Assembly (NCBI RefSeq): GCF_038024855.1
Contig: NZ_CP139089.1
Span: forward strand, 2,886,501-2,950,500
Length of the DNA: 64,000 nucleotides
Source of the DNA: Methylocella tundrae
GTDB taxonomy: Bacteria; Pseudomonadota; Alphaproteobacteria; Rhizobiales; Beijerinckiaceae
Reading direction: 5' to 3'
Shown: piece after piece, positions 1 through 9,750 of the stretch
Layout of the letters: each line of letters opens with the position of its first letter
Numbering within the stretch: the stretch's first letter is position 1
Made by a program: the position numbers and the translations under genes
The notes under the pieces: generated by a model
Seen by the model: the letters and a program-made list of their open reading frames with translations, nothing else
Databases searched by the model: none
Told to the model about the DNA's origin: nothing

Positions 1-101
1 TGCTCGAAGCAAAGGACCTCAAAGGCCGCGCCGATGTGCTCGTGGCGATCACCGAAATTGAGCTGTCGCGCGGTAAGAACCCTCAGACGACCCTGCAGTA
101 G
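1..101 (+). CDS. C-terminal end of a LON substrate-binding-domain protein (partial)
   Basis: The window opens inside a gene read in the frame starting at base 3, with a TAG stop at 99-101. The 32 visible residues run from [20 protein letters not shown] to a polar end. They resemble the last helix of stand-alone LON N-terminal-domain proteins (no ATPase or protease part), which in Rhizobiales often precede a UPF0434/Trm112-like gene. Exactly such a gene follows here after 11 bases, so the two are probably co-transcribed. The catalytic part, if any, is outside the window, so the identity rests on the tail and its neighbour. Confidence 0.5.
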   Translation, partial: LEAKDLKGRADVLVAITEIELSRGKNPQTTLQ

Positions 102-112
102 AAGGCCCCTTG

Positions 113-328
113 ATGACCGATAAAGCCAGTAAGCCGACCCCTGCGCCCGAGCCCTCGCGCATTGATCCGCGCCTCCTCGAAATTCTCGTCTGTCCGCGCA
201 CCAAGACGACGCTCGAATATGATGCGCAGAACCAGGAATTGATTTCGCGGGCGGCGAAGCTCGCCTATCCGATCCGCGACGGAATCCCGATCATGCTGCC
301 GGAGGAGGCGCGTCCGCTACAGGATTGA
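113..328 (+). CDS. UPF0434 / Trm112-like small zinc-ribbon-type protein
   Basis: This is a 71-residue protein. It carries the family signature near residue 20 ([11 protein letters not shown]), followed by [16 protein letters not shown] close to the C-terminus. These are the hallmarks of UPF0434 proteins, relatives of Trm112, the small activator subunit of tRNA and protein methyltransferases. Only one cysteine of the ancestral zinc site remains, so zinc binding is unlikely. The molecular role in bacteria is not established. A TTG at 110 lies directly before the ATG at 113; the ATG is preferred. It follows the LON-domain gene by 11 bases, a common Rhizobiales pairing. Confidence 0.85.
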   Translation: MTDKASKPTPAPEPSRIDPRLLEILVCPRTKTTLEYDAQNQELISRAAKLAYPIRDGIPIMLPEEARPLQD

Positions 329-589
329 CCGCCGCCCGTCCCGGTGAGCCGTCGGCGATCGCGAGACCGGCGGAAAGGCCCAGGGCGGCGGCGTTATTTC
401 GATGCGCCAAGGCTCCAGGCCTTTCTGATTGAAGGCGCCTGTCCGCCTCGCCATTGTCGAATGTCGAAAAACAATTTCCAATTTGTTTCAGATCATCATC
501 TATCTTTCCCGCCGACGTTCAAATCAACTTGGCGCAAAGGTCTGCGCGTAGCGAACCGGCGTCTTGCGCGCCGGAATGGAAAGGGGGGA

Positions 590-1678
590 ATGATGATCCG
601 TCGATGGGCTGCCGCCGCCTTGGCGGCGATGATTGCTCTCGCGCCGCCGGCGTCCGCGTGCACCGGCCTGCGCCTCGTCGCAGCGGACGGCGCTGTCGTT
701 CCGGGGCGCACATTGGAATTCGGTTTCGATCTTCAATCGAATGTCGTCGTCATTCCTAAAGGAACTCAGATCACCGGATCGACCCCGGACGGCGCAAAAG
801 GCCTCAGCTACACGACCAGATATGGCATGCTCGGCGCCAATGCCGTCGGCCTGCCGGATATCATCGATGGCATCAACGACCAGGGGCTTTACGTCGGCCT
901 GTTCTACTTCCCCGGCTACGCGTCCTATCCCGAGGCCAGCCCCGAGACGATTGCACGCGGCATGGCGCCTTTCGAATATGGCAACTGGCTGCTCGGCAAT
1001 TTCGCGTCGGTCGAAGAGGTCAAGGCCAATTTCGACAAAGTAGCGCTGCTTCCCGTCGTTCTCGACGCCATCAAACAGGCGCCGCCGGTCCATTTCGTCG
1101 TCCATGACCGTAACGGCAATTCCGTGGTGATCGAGCCGATCGACGGCAAGCTCGTGATCCACGACAATCCGCTCGGCGTCCTCACCAACTCGCCGACGTT
1201 CGATTGGCACATGACCAATCTGCGCAATTACATCAATCTCAGCGTGACGAATGTCCCGCCGGTCGAATTGTCCGACATCAAATTCGCTCAGTTCGGCGAA
1301 GGCACGGGGCTTCATGGCCTGCCGGGCGATTATACGCCCCCCTCGCGGATGGTGCGCGCGGTGGTGTTTTCGCAGTCGGCTCCGCAATCGGCCACCGGAC
1401 CAGACGCGGTGCTCCAGGCCTTTCATCTCCTCAACGCCTTTGACATTCCCGTCGGCTCCGTCCGCGAAAAAAACGGGAATAGCGTCCTGCCGGAATATAC
1501 GCTCTGGACCAGCGTCGCCGACCTCAAGAACCTCAAATGGTATTTCAGGACTTTTGCCGACCAGTCGATCCGCAGCGTCGATCTCGCCACGGCGATTGCC
1601 GCCGCGGGCGGCAAGATCAAAACCATCACGATGGAATCGAAACAACCGGTCGAGGACGTCTCGAAGGATTTGCAATAG
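590..1678 (+). CDS. Secreted linear-amide C-N hydrolase (choloylglycine hydrolase / penicillin V acylase family)
   Basis: This is a 362-residue protein that begins with a clear Sec signal peptide (MIRRW, an alanine-rich core, then PPASA). The first residue after the predicted cleavage site is cysteine (CTGLRL). In this Ntn-hydrolase family that exposed N-terminal Cys is the nucleophile, so export and processing would also activate the enzyme. The family cleaves amide bonds in penicillin V, bile-salt conjugates or acyl-homoserine lactones; the substrate here cannot be told. The open frame extends upstream to 344, but the ATG at 590 is preferred because a GGGGGGAA ribosome site precedes it and it gives the signal peptide. 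The 260 bases upstream hold no other gene. Confidence 0.8.
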   Translation: MMIRRWAAAALAAMIALAPPASACTGLRLVAADGAVVPGRTLEFGFDLQSNVVVIPKGTQITGSTPDGAKGLSYTTRYGMLGANAVGLPDIIDGINDQGLYVGLFYFPGYASYPEASPETIARGMAPFEYGNWLLGNFASVEEVKANFDKVALLPVVLDAIKQAPPVHFVVHDRNGNSVVIEPIDGKLVIHDNPLGVLTNSPTFDWHMTNLRNYINLSVTNVPPVELSDIKFAQFGEGTGLHGLPGDYTPPSRMVRAVVFSQSAPQSATGPDAVLQAFHLLNAFDIPVGSVREKNGNSVLPEYTLWTSVADLKNLKWYFRTFADQSIRSVDLATAIAAAGGKIKTITMESKQPVEDVSKDLQ

Positions 1679-1726
1679 ACTTTGATCCCGGTCTCAACGC
1701 GGGAGCCGGCGCGCGCCGGTCGTTCG

Positions 1727-2401
1727 ATGAAGAAAGTCTGTATTGCGGTCGCCGCGGAATTTTTGATTCTCGGGGCGCTCCTGTTCGGGGCCGCGGGAAC
1801 CTTCGCCTGGCCCGCGGCCTGGGCTTTCCTGATTATCCTCGTCGCAGGCGCGGCGCTGATCACGCGCATGCTCGCCCGCGATGATCCAGCTCTTCTTGAA
1901 GAGCGCCTGCGGCCCCCGATCCAGAGCGGCCAACCGCTCTGGGACAAGGTCATCATGGCGAGTTTCATCGTGCTTTTTATCGCCTGGCTGATCCTGATGG
2001 GTCTCGACGCGGCGCGGTTTGGCTGGTCCATCATGCCGGTCTGGCTGCAATGGATCGGCGCGGCCGGGCTCGCCGTCTCCTTTTGGATTTCATACGCGAC
2101 CTTCGCCGCCAACGCCTTCCTGGCGAATGTCGTGCGCATTCAAACAGAGCGCGGCCAGACAGTCGTCTCGAGCGGCCCCTACGCGGTCATCCGGCATCCG
2201 CTCTACGCCGGCGCTCTGCTTTTCTTCGCATCGACCGCCTTACTGCTCGGCTCGTGGTTCGGGCTCGCAGGGGCGCTCGCGCTCGGCGCCCTGCTGATTC
2301 TCCGCACGCTCCTCGAAGACCGCGAGCTTCATTGTCGCCTCGAAGGCTATGCGGACTATGCGCGGCGCGTTCGTTACAGGTTGCTCCCCCGCGTCTGGTG
2401 A
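1727..2401 (+). CDS. Membrane methyltransferase of the isoprenylcysteine carboxyl methyltransferase-like family
   Basis: This 224-residue protein has about five hydrophobic segments. The C-terminal block runs SSGPYAVIRHPLYAG, then a hydrophobic hairpin, then an acidic ED-E stretch and a GYADYARRVRYRLLP ending. This is the PEMT/ICMT-type fold that binds S-adenosylmethionine at the membrane face, with the R-HP-Y motif as its most conserved part. Bacterial members methylate isoprenoids, phospholipids or unknown acceptors, so the substrate is open. It starts 48 bases after the amidohydrolase and may be transcribed with it. The ATG at 1727 is preferred to an in-frame TTG at 1682. Confidence 0.75.
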   Translation: MKKVCIAVAAEFLILGALLFGAAGTFAWPAAWAFLIILVAGAALITRMLARDDPALLEERLRPPIQSGQPLWDKVIMASFIVLFIAWLILMGLDAARFGWSIMPVWLQWIGAAGLAVSFWISYATFAANAFLANVVRIQTERGQTVVSSGPYAVIRHPLYAGALLFFASTALLLGSWFGLAGALALGALLILRTLLEDRELHCRLEGYADYARRVRYRLLPRVW

Positions 2402-2477
2402 CTTGTGCCCATCCGCTGACTTGACGGGTTCGCCCGAACCCTGCAGGTCATGGCGTCCACTTGGAATGGGTCCCGCC

Positions 2478-3356
2478 ATGCCGCAGTCCGCGCCTACCGC
2501 CGTCGCCGAACTTTTGACGATGCTCGATCTCGAAAAGATCGAAGAGAACATTTTTCGCGGCCGCAGCCCGCAGATCGGCTGGCAGCGCGTGTTTGGCGGG
2601 CTCGTCGTCGCGCAAGCCCTTGTCGCCGCGTCCCGCACTGTCTCCGGCCGGACGCCGCATTCGTTGCATGGCTATTTCCTGTTGGCCGGCGATCCGCAGG
2701 CGCCGATCGTCTACGAGGTCGATCGGCTGCGCGACGGCAAGAGCTTCACAACGCGGCGCTGCAACGCAATCCAGCACGGGCGCGCGATTTTCTCCCTCTC
2801 GGCCTCCTTCCAGACCGAGGAGGAGGGCTTTGAACACGCGGTCGCGATGCCGAACGCGCCAATGCCGGAAACGCTTCCGAGCGAAGCGGAACTGATCGAA
2901 AAGTTCGGCTCGGTCATGCCCGAACCCATCAAGCGCTGGTTCGCCAGCGACCGGGCGATCGAGGCCCGTCCCGTCGATCCCTCGCGCTACGTGCGGCACG
3001 AGCCCGGCGCCCCTGTCCAGGACGTCTGGCTGCGCGCGGCAGGACCGCTGCCCGATGACCCCGCCATTCATCGCGCCGTTCTCGCCTATCTCTCCGACAT
3101 GACCCTGCTCGACACGGCGCTCATCGGTCACGGATATTATGTGTTCGACCCTCGGCTCCAGGTGGCGAGCCTCGATCACGCTTTGTGGTTTCACCGGCCC
3201 TTTCGCGCCGACGAATGGCTGCTCTATGCGCAGGACAGCCCGAATTCGAGCGGCGCCCGGGGGCTGACGCGCGGACTTTTTTTCTCCCGCGAAGGCCGGC
3301 TGGTCGCTTCCGTCATGCAAGAAGGCTTGATCCGTCGCCGGCGCTCCGACGGCTGA
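2478..3356 (+). CDS. tesB: Acyl-CoA thioesterase II
   Basis: This 292-residue protein has two tandem hot-dog domains, as in TesB. The N-terminal domain shows FRGRSPQIGWQRVFGGLVVAQAL. The second shows DMTLLDTAL followed by DHALWFHRPF and ends VASVMQEGLIRRR. The Asp of DMTLLDT and the Gln of MQEGLIR match the catalytic Asp and Gln of the E. coli enzyme. It hydrolyses medium- and long-chain acyl-CoA to free acid and CoA in the cytoplasm. The family normally begins just before the AELLTMLDLE stretch, so the ATG at 2478 is chosen over the ATG at 2466 and over an upstream extension overlapping the previous gene. Confidence 0.9.
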   Translation: MPQSAPTAVAELLTMLDLEKIEENIFRGRSPQIGWQRVFGGLVVAQALVAASRTVSGRTPHSLHGYFLLAGDPQAPIVYEVDRLRDGKSFTTRRCNAIQHGRAIFSLSASFQTEEEGFEHAVAMPNAPMPETLPSEAELIEKFGSVMPEPIKRWFASDRAIEARPVDPSRYVRHEPGAPVQDVWLRAAGPLPDDPAIHRAVLAYLSDMTLLDTALIGHGYYVFDPRLQVASLDHALWFHRPFRADEWLLYAQDSPNSSGARGLTRGLFFSREGRLVASVMQEGLIRRRRSDG

Positions 3357-4174
<818 letters not shown>

Positions 4175-4205
4175 CCCTTCTTTTCAAGACTCGCAGGAGT
4201 ACATA

Positions 4206-5744
4206 ATGAAATTTGCGTTTCCTCCACCGATACGAGCCCGATCGATAGGCCTCGGGCTGCTCATCGCGTGCGCCGCGGCGGGCCTCGCTTTCGCGCAGGA
4301 CGCCGCGCCCGCGGCGGCGGCCGCCGCCCCGGCGCCGATTCCGAACAAGGGCGACACGGCCTGGATGCTCGTTTCCACCGCCCTCGTTCTGATGATGTCT
4401 ATCCCCGGCCTTGCGCTTTTCTACGGCGGCCTGGTGCGCTCCAAAAATATGGCCGCGGTGCTCTCGCAAGTGTTCGCGATCGTCGCGCTCGTGTCGATCA
4501 TCTGGGTCGTCTACGGCTATTCGCTCGCCTTCACCGAAGGATCGCATGCCGCGTTCCCAATCCTCGGCACGGATTGGAACGCATTCATCGGCGGCTTCAG
4601 CAGAGCGTTCCTGAAAGGGGTCGATCCGTCGTCGACGGTCGCGACCTTCTCCAATGGCGTCGTCATTCCTGAATATGTCTATATGGCGTTTCAGATGACC
4701 TTCGCCTGCATCACCCCGGCCTTGATCATCGGCTCTTTCGCCGAGCGCATCAAATTTTCCGCGTTGATCGTGTTCATCGCCCTCTGGGTGACCTTCATCT
4801 ATTTCCCGATCGCCCATGCGGTCTGGTATTGGGCCGGCCCGGACGCCCTCGGCGACGCCGCCAAAGCCCTCGCAGCGGCGAAGGACGACGCCTCTAAGGC
4901 CGCCGCGCAATCCGCGCTCGAGGCGGTGCAGGCCAACGCCGGATATTTCTTCCAGCTCGGCGCGCTTGATTTCGCGGGCGGCACCGTCGTGCATATCAAT
5001 GCGGGCATCGCCGGCTTCGTCGGCTGTCTCGTGATGGGCAAGCGCATCGGCTTCCCGCGCGAAGTCGGTCCGCCCCACTCGGTCACCATGTCGATGATCG
5101 GCGCCTCCCTTCTGTGGGTCGGCTGGTTCGGCTTCAACGCGGGCTCGAACCTCGAGTCGAACGGCACGACGGCGCTCGCCTTCGTCAACACCTTTGTCGC
5201 CACCTCGGCCGCGACGCTGTCGTGGATGCTCGTCGAGTGGGCGCTTAAAGGCAAGCCGTCGCTGCTCGGCATGATCTCCGGCGCGGTCGCCGGCCTCGTC
5301 GCCGTGACCCCGGCGTCCGGATACGCAGGCCCGATGGGATCGATCGTCCTCGGCCTCGCCGTCGGCGCCATCTGCTTCTTCTTTGTCGATTATGTGAAGA
5401 AGTGGTTCGGCTATGACGACTCGCTCGATGTCTTCGGCGTCCATTGCGTCGGCGGCATCGTCGGCGCGATCTCGACCGGCATTCTGGTGGCCCCGGCTCT
5501 CGGCGGCGTCGGCCTCACCGACTACATCAAAGTGCCCGGCACGGGTTCGCCCGGCGATTACGACATGGTGGCGCAGCTGATCATCCAGCTGAAGGCGGTG
5601 GGCTTCACTTTGCTCTGGTCGGGCGTCGGCTCGTTCATCCTCTACAAGCTCGTCGATCTCGTGATCGGGCTCCGGGTCAAGAAAGACGCCGAACTCGAAG
5701 GTCTCGACATCACCTCGCACGGCGAACGCGCCTACAATCCGTAA
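4206..5744 (+). CDS. amtB: Ammonium transporter AmtB
   Basis: This 512-residue Amt/MEP/Rh protein has a signal peptide (a hydrophobic run ending GLAFA), an alanine-proline linker and eleven further membrane spans. The pore histidine pair is visible in HAVWYW and FGVHCVGG. The family signature DFAGGTVVHINAG follows a family-variable extracytoplasmic loop. That loop is longer than in E. coli AmtB: about 30 residues rich in Ala, Lys and Asp between the HAVWYWAGPDA span and DFAGG. It conducts ammonium/ammonia into the cell and is gated by GlnK. A CAGGAG ribosome site lies 8 bases before the start. A strong hairpin terminator follows at 5781. Confidence 0.95.
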   Translation: MKFAFPPPIRARSIGLGLLIACAAAGLAFAQDAAPAAAAAAPAPIPNKGDTAWMLVSTALVLMMSIPGLALFYGGLVRSKNMAAVLSQVFAIVALVSIIWVVYGYSLAFTEGSHAAFPILGTDWNAFIGGFSRAFLKGVDPSSTVATFSNGVVIPEYVYMAFQMTFACITPALIIGSFAERIKFSALIVFIALWVTFIYFPIAHAVWYWAGPDALGDAAKALAAAKDDASKAAAQSALEAVQANAGYFFQLGALDFAGGTVVHINAGIAGFVGCLVMGKRIGFPREVGPPHSVTMSMIGASLLWVGWFGFNAGSNLESNGTTALAFVNTFVATSAATLSWMLVEWALKGKPSLLGMISGAVAGLVAVTPASGYAGPMGSIVLGLAVGAICFFFVDYVKKWFGYDDSLDVFGVHCVGGIVGAISTGILVAPALGGVGLTDYIKVPGTGSPGDYDMVAQLIIQLKAVGFTLLWSGVGSFILYKLVDLVIGLRVKKDAELEGLDITSHGERAYNP

Positions 5745-5780
5745 AATCGCGGAAGCGCTCACGCCGCGTTTTCAAAAATC

Positions 5781-5817
5781 ATCCGCCGGGCCGAAGGGTC
5801 CGGCGGATCTGCTTTTG
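5781..5817 (+). terminator. Rho-independent terminator after amtB
   Basis: A stem of ATCCGCCGG pairing with CCGGCGGAT (5781-5808), with a short GCC/GG inner arm, is followed by a CTGCTTTT tract. It lies 36 bases past the amtB stop and marks the end of the glnK-amtB operon. Confidence 0.75.
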
Positions 5818-5960
5818 CAGCATGGCGCTCCGTTTCCCCGCATCGCCTTGTTCTAAAACTCCGCGACTCTTTGGGGTCATGCTCCGGCGCGAGCGGCGGC
5901 TTTGTCTTGGCGCGCTGAATGCGTTACATAACGCGCCGTCGTCGTCAGCGAGGTTCGCCC

Positions 5961-7607
5961 ATGGCCAGCAGTGAAGTCGCGCAAGCTTTCGCCGCGCTGG
6001 AAGCGCACAAGCTGCAGATCAGCGGGCGCAGGATCTCGGATTTATTCGCCGCCGATCCGCGGCGATTCGCGCGCTTTTCTGTCGCCTTCGACGATCTCCT
6101 GTTTGATTTCTCGAAACACCGCGTCACCGATGAGACGCGAGGGCTGCTGCTCGACCTCGCGCGCGCCGCCAAAGTCGAGGCGCGGCGCGCCGCCCTGTTC
6201 AATGGCGATCCCGTCAATGGCACTGAACATCGCGCGGCCCTGCACATGGCTTTGCGCAATCTCGGCGGCGCGCCGATGCGGGCCGCTGGCGTTGACGTCA
6301 TGCCGCAGGTCATCGCCGAGCGGCGCAAGATGGAAGCCTTCGCCGAGCGGGTGCGCAATGGCGAGATCAGGGCGGCCAATGGCGAACGCTTTACCGACAT
6401 CGTCAACTTCGGCATTGGCGGCTCGGACCTTGGCCCCGCCATGGCGGCGCGCGCGCTCTCGCCTTTCATCGCCGATCACCTCAGCCTGCATTTCGTCGCC
6501 AATGTCGACGGCGCGGATTTCGCCGATACGATGCGGCGCGTCCCTGTCGAGACGACGCTTTTCATCATCTGCTCCAAGACGTTCACGACGCTGGAGACGA
6601 TGACCAACGCCGCGACCGCGCGCAAATATGTCGCGGAAAAGCTTGGAGAGGCGGCGATCGGCGATCATTTCTGCGCCGTCTCGACGCAGCTCGAAAAGAT
6701 CGCCGCCTTCGGCATCGCAAGCGATCGCGTGTTCGGCTTCTGGGATTGGGTCGGCGGGCGCTATTCGGTCTGGTCTGCAATCGCGCTTTCGCTGGCGATC
6801 GGCATCGGCCGCGACAATTTCGAGGATTTTCTGCGCGGCGGCGAGGATATCGACCGGCACTTCATGGAGGCGCCGCTCGATCGCAACATTCCCGTGCTGA
6901 TGGCGCTGCTCGGCGTCTGGTATCGCAATGTGTTTGGCTTTGCGACCCATGCCGTAATCCCCTACGATCAGAGGATGGCGCGCTTTTCCGCCTATCTGCA
7001 ACAGCTCGACATGGAATCGAACGGCAAGTCGGTCGATCTTTCGGGCGCCGCCGTCACGCGCGCCACCGCCCCCGTCATCTGGGGCGAGCCCGGCACCAAT
7101 GGCCAGCACGCTTTCTTTCAGCTGCTGCATCAGGGCACGGAAATCGTGCCGATCGATTTTCTCGTCGCCGCCGAGCCGATCGCGGCCGACGCAAAGCATC
7201 ACGAAATCCTGTTCGCCAACTGCCTCGCGCAGAGCCAGGCGCTGATGCAGGGCCGCTCGCTCGCGGAGGTCGTTTCGCTGCTCGAATCACAAAAGCTGAG
7301 CCCTGACGCGATCAAGGCTCTCGCCCCGCACAAAGTGTTTCAGGGCGACAGGCCGTCGAGCACGTTTCTCTACAGGCAACTGACGCCGCGCACGCTCGGC
7401 CGGCTGATCGCGCTCTATGAGCACAAGGTGTTTGTGCAGGGCGTCATCTGGGACATCAACTCCTTCGATCAATGGGGAGTCGAACTAGGCAAGGAACTGG
7501 CGCTCAAACTCGGCCCCATCGTCTCGGACTCCGGCCTTTCGACGGAAGGCCTCGATTCCTCGACCGCGGGGCTCGTCGAGGCGCGAAGGACTCGCGCGGC
7601 AATGTAG
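5961..7607 (+). CDS. pgi: Glucose-6-phosphate isomerase
   Basis: This is a 548-residue enzyme of normal bacterial length. Both PGI signatures are present: FGFWDWVGGRYSVWSA near residue 260 and FDQWGVELGKELA near residue 505. The sugar-isomerase core begins at FGIGGSDLGPAM. It interconverts glucose 6-phosphate and fructose 6-phosphate in the cytoplasm. The ATG at 5961 (MASSEVAQAF) is preferred to an upstream frame extension at 5919, which has no ribosome site. It stands alone between amtB and a convergent gene. Confidence 0.95.
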   Translation: MASSEVAQAFAALEAHKLQISGRRISDLFAADPRRFARFSVAFDDLLFDFSKHRVTDETRGLLLDLARAAKVEARRAALFNGDPVNGTEHRAALHMALRNLGGAPMRAAGVDVMPQVIAERRKMEAFAERVRNGEIRAANGERFTDIVNFGIGGSDLGPAMAARALSPFIADHLSLHFVANVDGADFADTMRRVPVETTLFIICSKTFTTLETMTNAATARKYVAEKLGEAAIGDHFCAVSTQLEKIAAFGIASDRVFGFWDWVGGRYSVWSAIALSLAIGIGRDNFEDFLRGGEDIDRHFMEAPLDRNIPVLMALLGVWYRNVFGFATHAVIPYDQRMARFSAYLQQLDMESNGKSVDLSGAAVTRATAPVIWGEPGTNGQHAFFQLLHQGTEIVPIDFLVAAEPIAADAKHHEILFANCLAQSQALMQGRSLAEVVSLLESQKLSPDAIKALAPHKVFQGDRPSSTFLYRQLTPRTLGRLIALYEHKVFVQGVIWDINSFDQWGVELGKELALKLGPIVSDSGLSTEGLDSSTAGLVEARRTRAAM

Positions 7608-7642
7608 CGCCGGATCAGCCGTCCGCCTGCAAAAACCCTGCC

Positions 7643-8428
7643 CTAAAGCTTTTTCAGGGCGAGGCTTTTGGCGTCTTTGGGGTCTTTGAGCCAGCTGCCG
7701 TCCGGCTGCAGGTCGAGCTGAGCCGTGTGTCCCTTGCGCGCCCTCAGCACGAGCCGTCCGCCCGCGAGGCGCCAGCCCATCGGATCGAAGATCACAATGC
7801 CTTGATCGCGGCAGGCCGGAGACAAAAAGGCTTTGCCGCCGACGTCGAGGGTCACCATGCAGCCGGTGTCACGCCCGCCCTCGCGCAGGACGGCGTAACG
7901 CCCCGGCACGTCCGCGGAACGAAGCGGGGCGGCTTTGACCGGAGCGGCCGCGGGCGGCGCCGCGTCGAGGCGCAACGCGTCTGGCGCAGCGGCGGCATGC
8001 CCCGGGGCGCTCACAACGAAGGTCAGCCGATAGGTTTCGCCCTGCGTCCCCGTCGCGACAAGGGCGTCATTCTCCATCGTAAAATAGAGCAGAGGAGCGC
8101 CATTGACATCCGCGAGGTCGAGATGCGCGCTGTCCGGTAAACCCCAGGCGACGATATTCGACAGGACCGGCAAGGCGCGCCGGCATCCGGCGGGCATGCC
8201 GATGTAAAAGCCGCCATGTATCTGCTCGCCCCGCAACGTCAGGCGGCAGGTCTTGTTGCTGCCTTCGAGCGACAGTTCCCACTGGCCGAGGACGGCCTGA
8301 GGACTGTCGAGGGTCAGCGCGCAAAGAGGCGAGGCCGATAACGCGAGTCCCCAGCCGGCGAGGCCAAGAAGAAGAGACCGCAGGGGCGGCCCCGCGCGGA
8401 CGGCTTTGTTTTTCAATTTATGGCGCAT
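7643..8428 (-). CDS. Exported protein with two Inh/AprI-like beta-barrel domains
   Basis: This 261-residue protein begins with a basic stretch and a hydrophobic export segment (LLLGLAGWGLALSASPLCA). Two similar modules follow. Residues about 38-115 contain GQWELSLEGSNKTCRLTL with a partner Cys in MPAGC. Residues about 185-261 contain GRYAVLREGGRDTGCMVTL with a partner Cys in LSPAC. Each pattern (GxW/Y, then a Cys pair, then a GWxL-like strand) matches the small Inh/AprI metalloprotease-inhibitor fold, also seen in Omp19-type proteins. An Ala-Pro linker joins them. No protease gene lies nearby, so inhibition of a secreted or host protease is only a family-based guess. The start is the ATG at 8428. 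Confidence 0.7.
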   Translation of the reverse strand: MRHKLKNKAVRAGPPLRSLLLGLAGWGLALSASPLCALTLDSPQAVLGQWELSLEGSNKTCRLTLRGEQIHGGFYIGMPAGCRRALPVLSNIVAWGLPDSAHLDLADVNGAPLLYFTMENDALVATGTQGETYRLTFVVSAPGHAAAAPDALRLDAAPPAAAPVKAAPLRSADVPGRYAVLREGGRDTGCMVTLDVGGKAFLSPACRDQGIVIFDPMGWRLAGGRLVLRARKGHTAQLDLQPDGSWLKDPKDAKSLALKKL

Positions 8429-8697
8429 GATCGCTGATAACGCTCGAGCCGGGTTCGCACAAGAACCGAAAAGACTATAAAGGAAAGCCGCGCGCCGCCA
8501 ATATGGACGGGGCGCTTTGACCCGGTTTGGCCGCGCCGCCCTGCTGGCGAGCCGCAACCGGCGCGGAAATCTTGAGGGATTTGCTAAAAATTTGCCGACA
8601 TTTCGGACAAGATTTTGCGTTACAAAGACGTCGGACAAACACGTTGGGCGGCCGCGTTGATTCGAACTGCATTCATCGCGCGCCGAGGAGATCGCCC

Positions 8698-9516
8698 TTG
8701 ATTCGCCTTGTCGGCCTCGCATTTGCTCTTGGCCTTGGTTTGCAGCTTGGCTTCGCCCCCGCCCGCGCGGAGATCGTGCGCGCGCGCTACGCCGTGAGTT
8801 TGGTCGGACTGCATATTGGCGACGCCGCCGCCGTCGGGTCGTTGGACTCCAACAAATACCGCATTGATTTCAATGCAAAATTGACTGGCGTCGCGGCGCT
8901 GGTCGCCGACGTCAGAATGGCCCTGACCTCGACCGGCTCGATGCGGAGCGGCTCACTCGCGCCCGCGACCTATGCAACGACGTCCGGCAATTCGCAGGAA
9001 ACCCGCACCGTCCGCATGGCGCTCGTCGGCGGCAACGTCAAGGCTGTCGATATTTCCCCGCCCTGGGAGGACAGGGACGGCCGCGTTCCCGTCACGGAAA
9101 GCCATAAGCGCAATGTTCTCGACCCGACCAGCGCCTTCATCATGGCGGTGCCGAACGGCCAGCCGCTCGTCGGCCCATCCGCGTGCAATCGCCGCATCCC
9201 CGTTTACGACGGCTTCGTGCGCTTCGACATCACGCTGATGTATACAGGCACGCGCACCGTTTCGATCCCCGGCTATTCAGGCCCGGTCTCGGTCTGCGCC
9301 GCGCGCTATACGCCGATCGCGGGCCACAAGCGGGATTCGCGTTCGACCCGTTTCATGGCGGAGAACCGGCAGATCCAAGTCTGGCTGGCCCCGGTCGAGG
9401 GCGCCCATGTCGTCGTCCCCCTCCGCGTCGAGCTGATGACGCTCGCCGGCGAAGCGCTCATCGAGGCGGTGGAGTTTTCGGTCGAGCCAAGCAGCGTCAC
9501 CGCCGCGACCCATTAG
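8698..9516 (+). CDS. Periplasmic DUF3108-family protein
   Basis: This 272-residue protein has a signal peptide (RLVGLAFALGLGLQLGF, cleavage near PARAE) followed by a beta-rich domain. The pattern (ARYAVSLVGLHIGDA, then NVLDPTSAFI, then a closing VPLRVELMTLAG) resembles DUF3108 lipoprotein-carrier-like proteins of Rhizobiales. Its function is unknown. The start is read as TTG at 8698 because a GAGGAG ribosome site sits 7 bases upstream and the signal peptide begins right there; the frame further upstream has no such features. Its stop codon TAG coincides with the edge of a palindromic repeat. Confidence 0.7.
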   Translation: MIRLVGLAFALGLGLQLGFAPARAEIVRARYAVSLVGLHIGDAAAVGSLDSNKYRIDFNAKLTGVAALVADVRMALTSTGSMRSGSLAPATYATTSGNSQETRTVRMALVGGNVKAVDISPPWEDRDGRVPVTESHKRNVLDPTSAFIMAVPNGQPLVGPSACNRRIPVYDGFVRFDITLMYTGTRTVSIPGYSGPVSVCAARYTPIAGHKRDSRSTRFMAENRQIQVWLAPVEGAHVVVPLRVELMTLAGEALIEAVEFSVEPSSVTAATH

Positions 9517-9617
9517 AGCATGATGCCGAAAAGTTGCAGACTTTTCGGGCCCACATCATGCGGTGAAACAAAGGCTTAGAGAGCGAAATGCGTTTCCGCT
9601 TGAACGCATTCCGCTCT
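9514..9617. repeat. Palindromic intergenic repeat pair beginning TAGAGC
   Basis: Two dyads sit back to back. At 9518-9561, GCATGATG-CCGAAAAGT is mirrored by ACTTTTCGG and CATCATGC. At 9580-9617, AGAGCG-AAATGCGTT is mirrored by AACGCATT-CCGCTCT. The first matches the general type of REP-like element common in Rhizobiales intergenic DNA. The left edge (TAGAGC) supplies the stop codon of the DUF3108 gene. It could also act as an mRNA hairpin or terminator. Confidence 0.75.
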
Positions 9618-9750
9618 AGACCATCCGTTTTTTTCAAGGCGGCTTGGGCTTCCATCGCCGATCGTTTTTGATGAGGGCGTCAGCTTTGAGCCGGCCATGA
9701 TCCGGGCCGCGACCGCCGCGATATGACGATTCCCTCCAAAGTCTCCGGCA

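Noticed and set aside
524..1675. Long minus-strand frame opposite the amidohydrolase gene
   Set aside because: It is the complement of a gene with a clear signal peptide, nucleophile and ribosome site. The translated product is Arg/Asp-rich and resembles nothing.
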